Shown piece by piece: positions 6,191-7,243 of a stretch of DNA of 7,243 bases. The notes beneath the pieces were generated by a model. That model searched no databases. It had not been told where the DNA came from and saw nothing but the letters and a program-made list of their open reading frames with translations. A program made the translations under genes and the position numbers. How positions within the stretch are numbered: position 1 is the first letter of the stretch; every line of letters starts with the position of its first letter. Source of the DNA: Methylomarinum sp. (lineage in GTDB: Bacteria; Pseudomonadota; Gammaproteobacteria; Methylococcales; Methylomonadaceae); the NCBI GenBank assembly GCA_013139755.1, contig WTAG01000338.1, positions 1 to 7,243 on the forward strand, written 5' to 3'.

Positions 6191-6357
6191 ATAGGAACGT
6201 GCATGAAACAACTTTCCGATCTCTAACGGGTCTTTTTGCTCCAGATGGGATGATCTCATTCGTTGTGTAGAATAACTATACGCCTCATGAGATCATCCCA
6301 CCTGAAGCAAAAATCCTGCGTTATAACTTCGGGAAGTTATTCCATACACGCTCCATA
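6191..6357. repeat. Large imperfect inverted repeat, about 167 bp (MITE-like or structured RNA)
   Basis: The inner arms 6233-6259 and 6287-6313 match over 27 bp with two differences around a 27-base loop. The outer arms (about 6191-6218 and 6330-6357) match over 25 bp with five differences, separated from the inner arms by a poorly matched segment. Nested hairpins occur in the loop (GTGTAG/CTATAC) and the right arm (ATAACTT/AAGTTAT, 6323-6340). It contains no transposase. The 64-codon frame across its left half has no ribosome-binding site and looks spurious. It may be a miniature mobile element or the template of a structured minus-strand RNA. Confidence 0.7.
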
Positions 6358-6371
6358 GGGATTAGGTCTTG

Positions 6372-6428
6372 CTGATAAATGTTGGAAGGAGTCATTTCTT
6401 TGATTATATTTAGAGGCTAATTTATCAG
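6372..6428. repeat. 9-bp inverted repeat flanking the promoter of the YcnI-like gene
   Basis: CTGATAAAT (6372-6380) and ATTTATCAG (6420-6428) are perfect complements 39 bases apart. The left arm abuts the candidate -35 box and the right arm covers the start of the transcript. The arms could be paired operator half-sites for a looping repressor or the ends of another small element. Confidence 0.4.
6382..6410 (+). promoter_or_regulatory. Candidate sigma-70 promoter of the YcnI-like gene
   Basis: TTGGAA (6382-6387) is followed after 17 bases by TATATT (6405-6410), matching nine of twelve consensus positions with ideal spacing. Transcription would start near 6417, giving a leader of about 65 bases. 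I see no known copper-regulator operator in it. Confidence 0.45.
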
Positions 6429-6470
6429 GATGATAGGTTAGCTTTATTCGGGTTCAATAACCAACATAAA

Positions 6471-6476
6471 AAAGGA
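6471..6476 (+). promoter_or_regulatory. Shine-Dalgarno AAAGGA of the YcnI-like gene
   Basis: AAAGGA stands five bases before the ATG at 6482 and fixes that start, which also begins a clear signal peptide. Confidence 0.7.
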
Positions 6477-6481
6477 TTACA

Positions 6482-7243
6482 ATGCTAAAAAAACAATTAA
6501 TAAATTTATCTGCAGTTTGCGTGTTAGCTGCTTCTAGTGGTGTCGCAATGGCACATCTTAATATTGCTCAAGAAGATGCAGTTGTTGTTGGTGAAGGTTC
6601 CAGAGAATATAAAGAAGGTGGAAGTGCTTTCCTGGATGTAAATATTTCACATGATTGTACTAATGCAGAAGGAAAGCATTTTCCGACGACAGGCGTTGCT
6701 TTATTAATGCCAAATGGACAAAACGTACCTGGTACTTTTACTGCTGATCGTAGTGGTAATGTCTATGGTGCCAATGCTGTGATGGGAGTTAAGCAGCGTG
6801 TTAGTGCTATCTTTAAAAAAACCAAGGTGGTTAAAGGCCCAGTAGAGGCTTTTTATAGCCATGGTGAGAAAACAGAAGATGTACGTGTTCTAAAATGGAT
6901 GCATGGAAAAGTTGATAACGATCATTATGAGAATCTGGAATTTAAAACAAGTTTCCCCAAAATTGATCCTGAAAGCTGTGTAGCAAAGATTAAAATGTAT
7001 TTCCCAACAGTGCAATACTGTAAAAAAGGATATAAAACAGCCTGGGTAAAAACAGCGGATAGTGTTTTTGGAATGGGGGATGCTAAAACACGAGTAACGG
7101 ACACTTATGCAGCATCTGCGACTGTGGTTAGAACATCTGAGCTTCCTGCAAGCTGTGGAGAAGGTGAAACTGTAGAAGTCATGCCTACGGTTGAAGATAT
7201 TAATATGTACTTAGGTAAAAAATCTAAGCATAAACATAAACAC
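6482..7243 (+). CDS. Secreted YcnI-like (DUF1775) copper-binding protein, 3' end outside the window
   Basis: The 254 codons seen are open to the window edge. Residues 1-24 form a signal peptide ending VAMA, so the mature protein should start at H25 (HLNIAQEDAVV). DUF1775 features follow in order: a strand and HDC (57-59) where family members in proteobacteria often have HGC; then TTGVALLMPNG; then LKWMHGK with W139; then YENLEFKTSFP; then MYFPTVQYCKKGYKTAWV (172-189). YcnI proteins bind Cu(II) with the amino-terminal histidine and a second ligand, with a conserved Trp nearby, and act in periplasmic copper handling. C59, C166, C180 and C225 may form disulfides. The visible sequence ends KKSKHKHKH, a possible metal-binding tail. 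The start is supported by AAAGGA and the signal peptide. The family call rests on my reading of motifs, so a diverged relative is possible. Confidence 0.75.
   Translation, partial: MLKKQLINLSAVCVLAASSGVAMAHLNIAQEDAVVVGEGSREYKEGGSAFLDVNISHDCTNAEGKHFPTTGVALLMPNGQNVPGTFTADRSGNVYGANAVMGVKQRVSAIFKKTKVVKGPVEAFYSHGEKTEDVRVLKWMHGKVDNDHYENLEFKTSFPKIDPESCVAKIKMYFPTVQYCKKGYKTAWVKTADSVFGMGDAKTRVTDTYAASATVVRTSELPASCGEGETVEVMPTVEDINMYLGKKSKHKHKH

Noticed and set aside
6076..6270. 64-codon plus-strand frame, hydrophobic near its start
   Set aside because: It has no Shine-Dalgarno, and its second half is translated from the left arm of the large inverted repeat, so it is probably chance.
1..7243. CRISPR array, tRNA, rRNA or transposase gene
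   Set aside because: I looked for regularly spaced direct repeats, tRNA-like cloverleaf ends and transposase motifs on both strands and saw none.

Overview
The window reads as chromosomal DNA of an AT-rich gammaproteobacterium. A methanotroph of the Methylococcales is plausible, on three grounds: short dispersed repeats of the AGGTTGGGTT and GGCGGAAAACGC types, a VPxPAxxW-type exosortase-sorted C-terminus, and a YcnI-like (DUF1775) copper protein. This assignment is inference only, since no rRNA or other taxonomic marker is present.

Region 1 (about 165-4935, minus strand) is a two-gene signalling operon. The upstream gene (4709 to 3069) encodes an exported LysM-FecR protein with three Ig/FnIII-like repeats and a C-terminal membrane anchor. 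Two bases after its stop begins a 935-residue membrane receptor, CHASE2-TM-PAS-GGDEF-EAL, with intact diguanylate cyclase and c-di-GMP phosphodiesterase motifs. The likely logic is that the LysM-FecR protein senses the envelope or peptidoglycan and works with the CHASE2 sensor to set cytoplasmic c-di-GMP. The operon has a candidate minus-strand promoter near 4909-4935 and a 190-base leader holding a possible leaderless 57-codon ORF. At the far end, a protein-like reading frame continues past the receptor's stop in the +1 frame.

Region 2 (about 4960-5960, plus strand) is an accessory patch of dispersed palindromic repeats. It carries two tiny genes joined by a TAATG stop/start overlap (30 and 97 codons, function unknown). 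It also carries the 3' end of a PEP-CTERM-like (exosortase substrate) gene, which lost its 5' part at a repeat but kept its stop codon and a strong rho-independent terminator.

Region 3 (5960-6481) has no convincing gene. It holds a near-consensus CRP-like palindrome, a large imperfect inverted repeat of about 167 bp whose arm differences mostly stay pairable as minus-strand RNA, and a promoter for the last gene flanked by a perfect 9-bp inverted repeat.

Region 4 (6482 to the window edge, plus strand) is a secreted YcnI/DUF1775-like protein. Its predicted mature N-terminus is histidine, as in copper proteins that use an N-terminal histidine brace, and the visible sequence ends in a His-Lys-rich tail that runs off the window.
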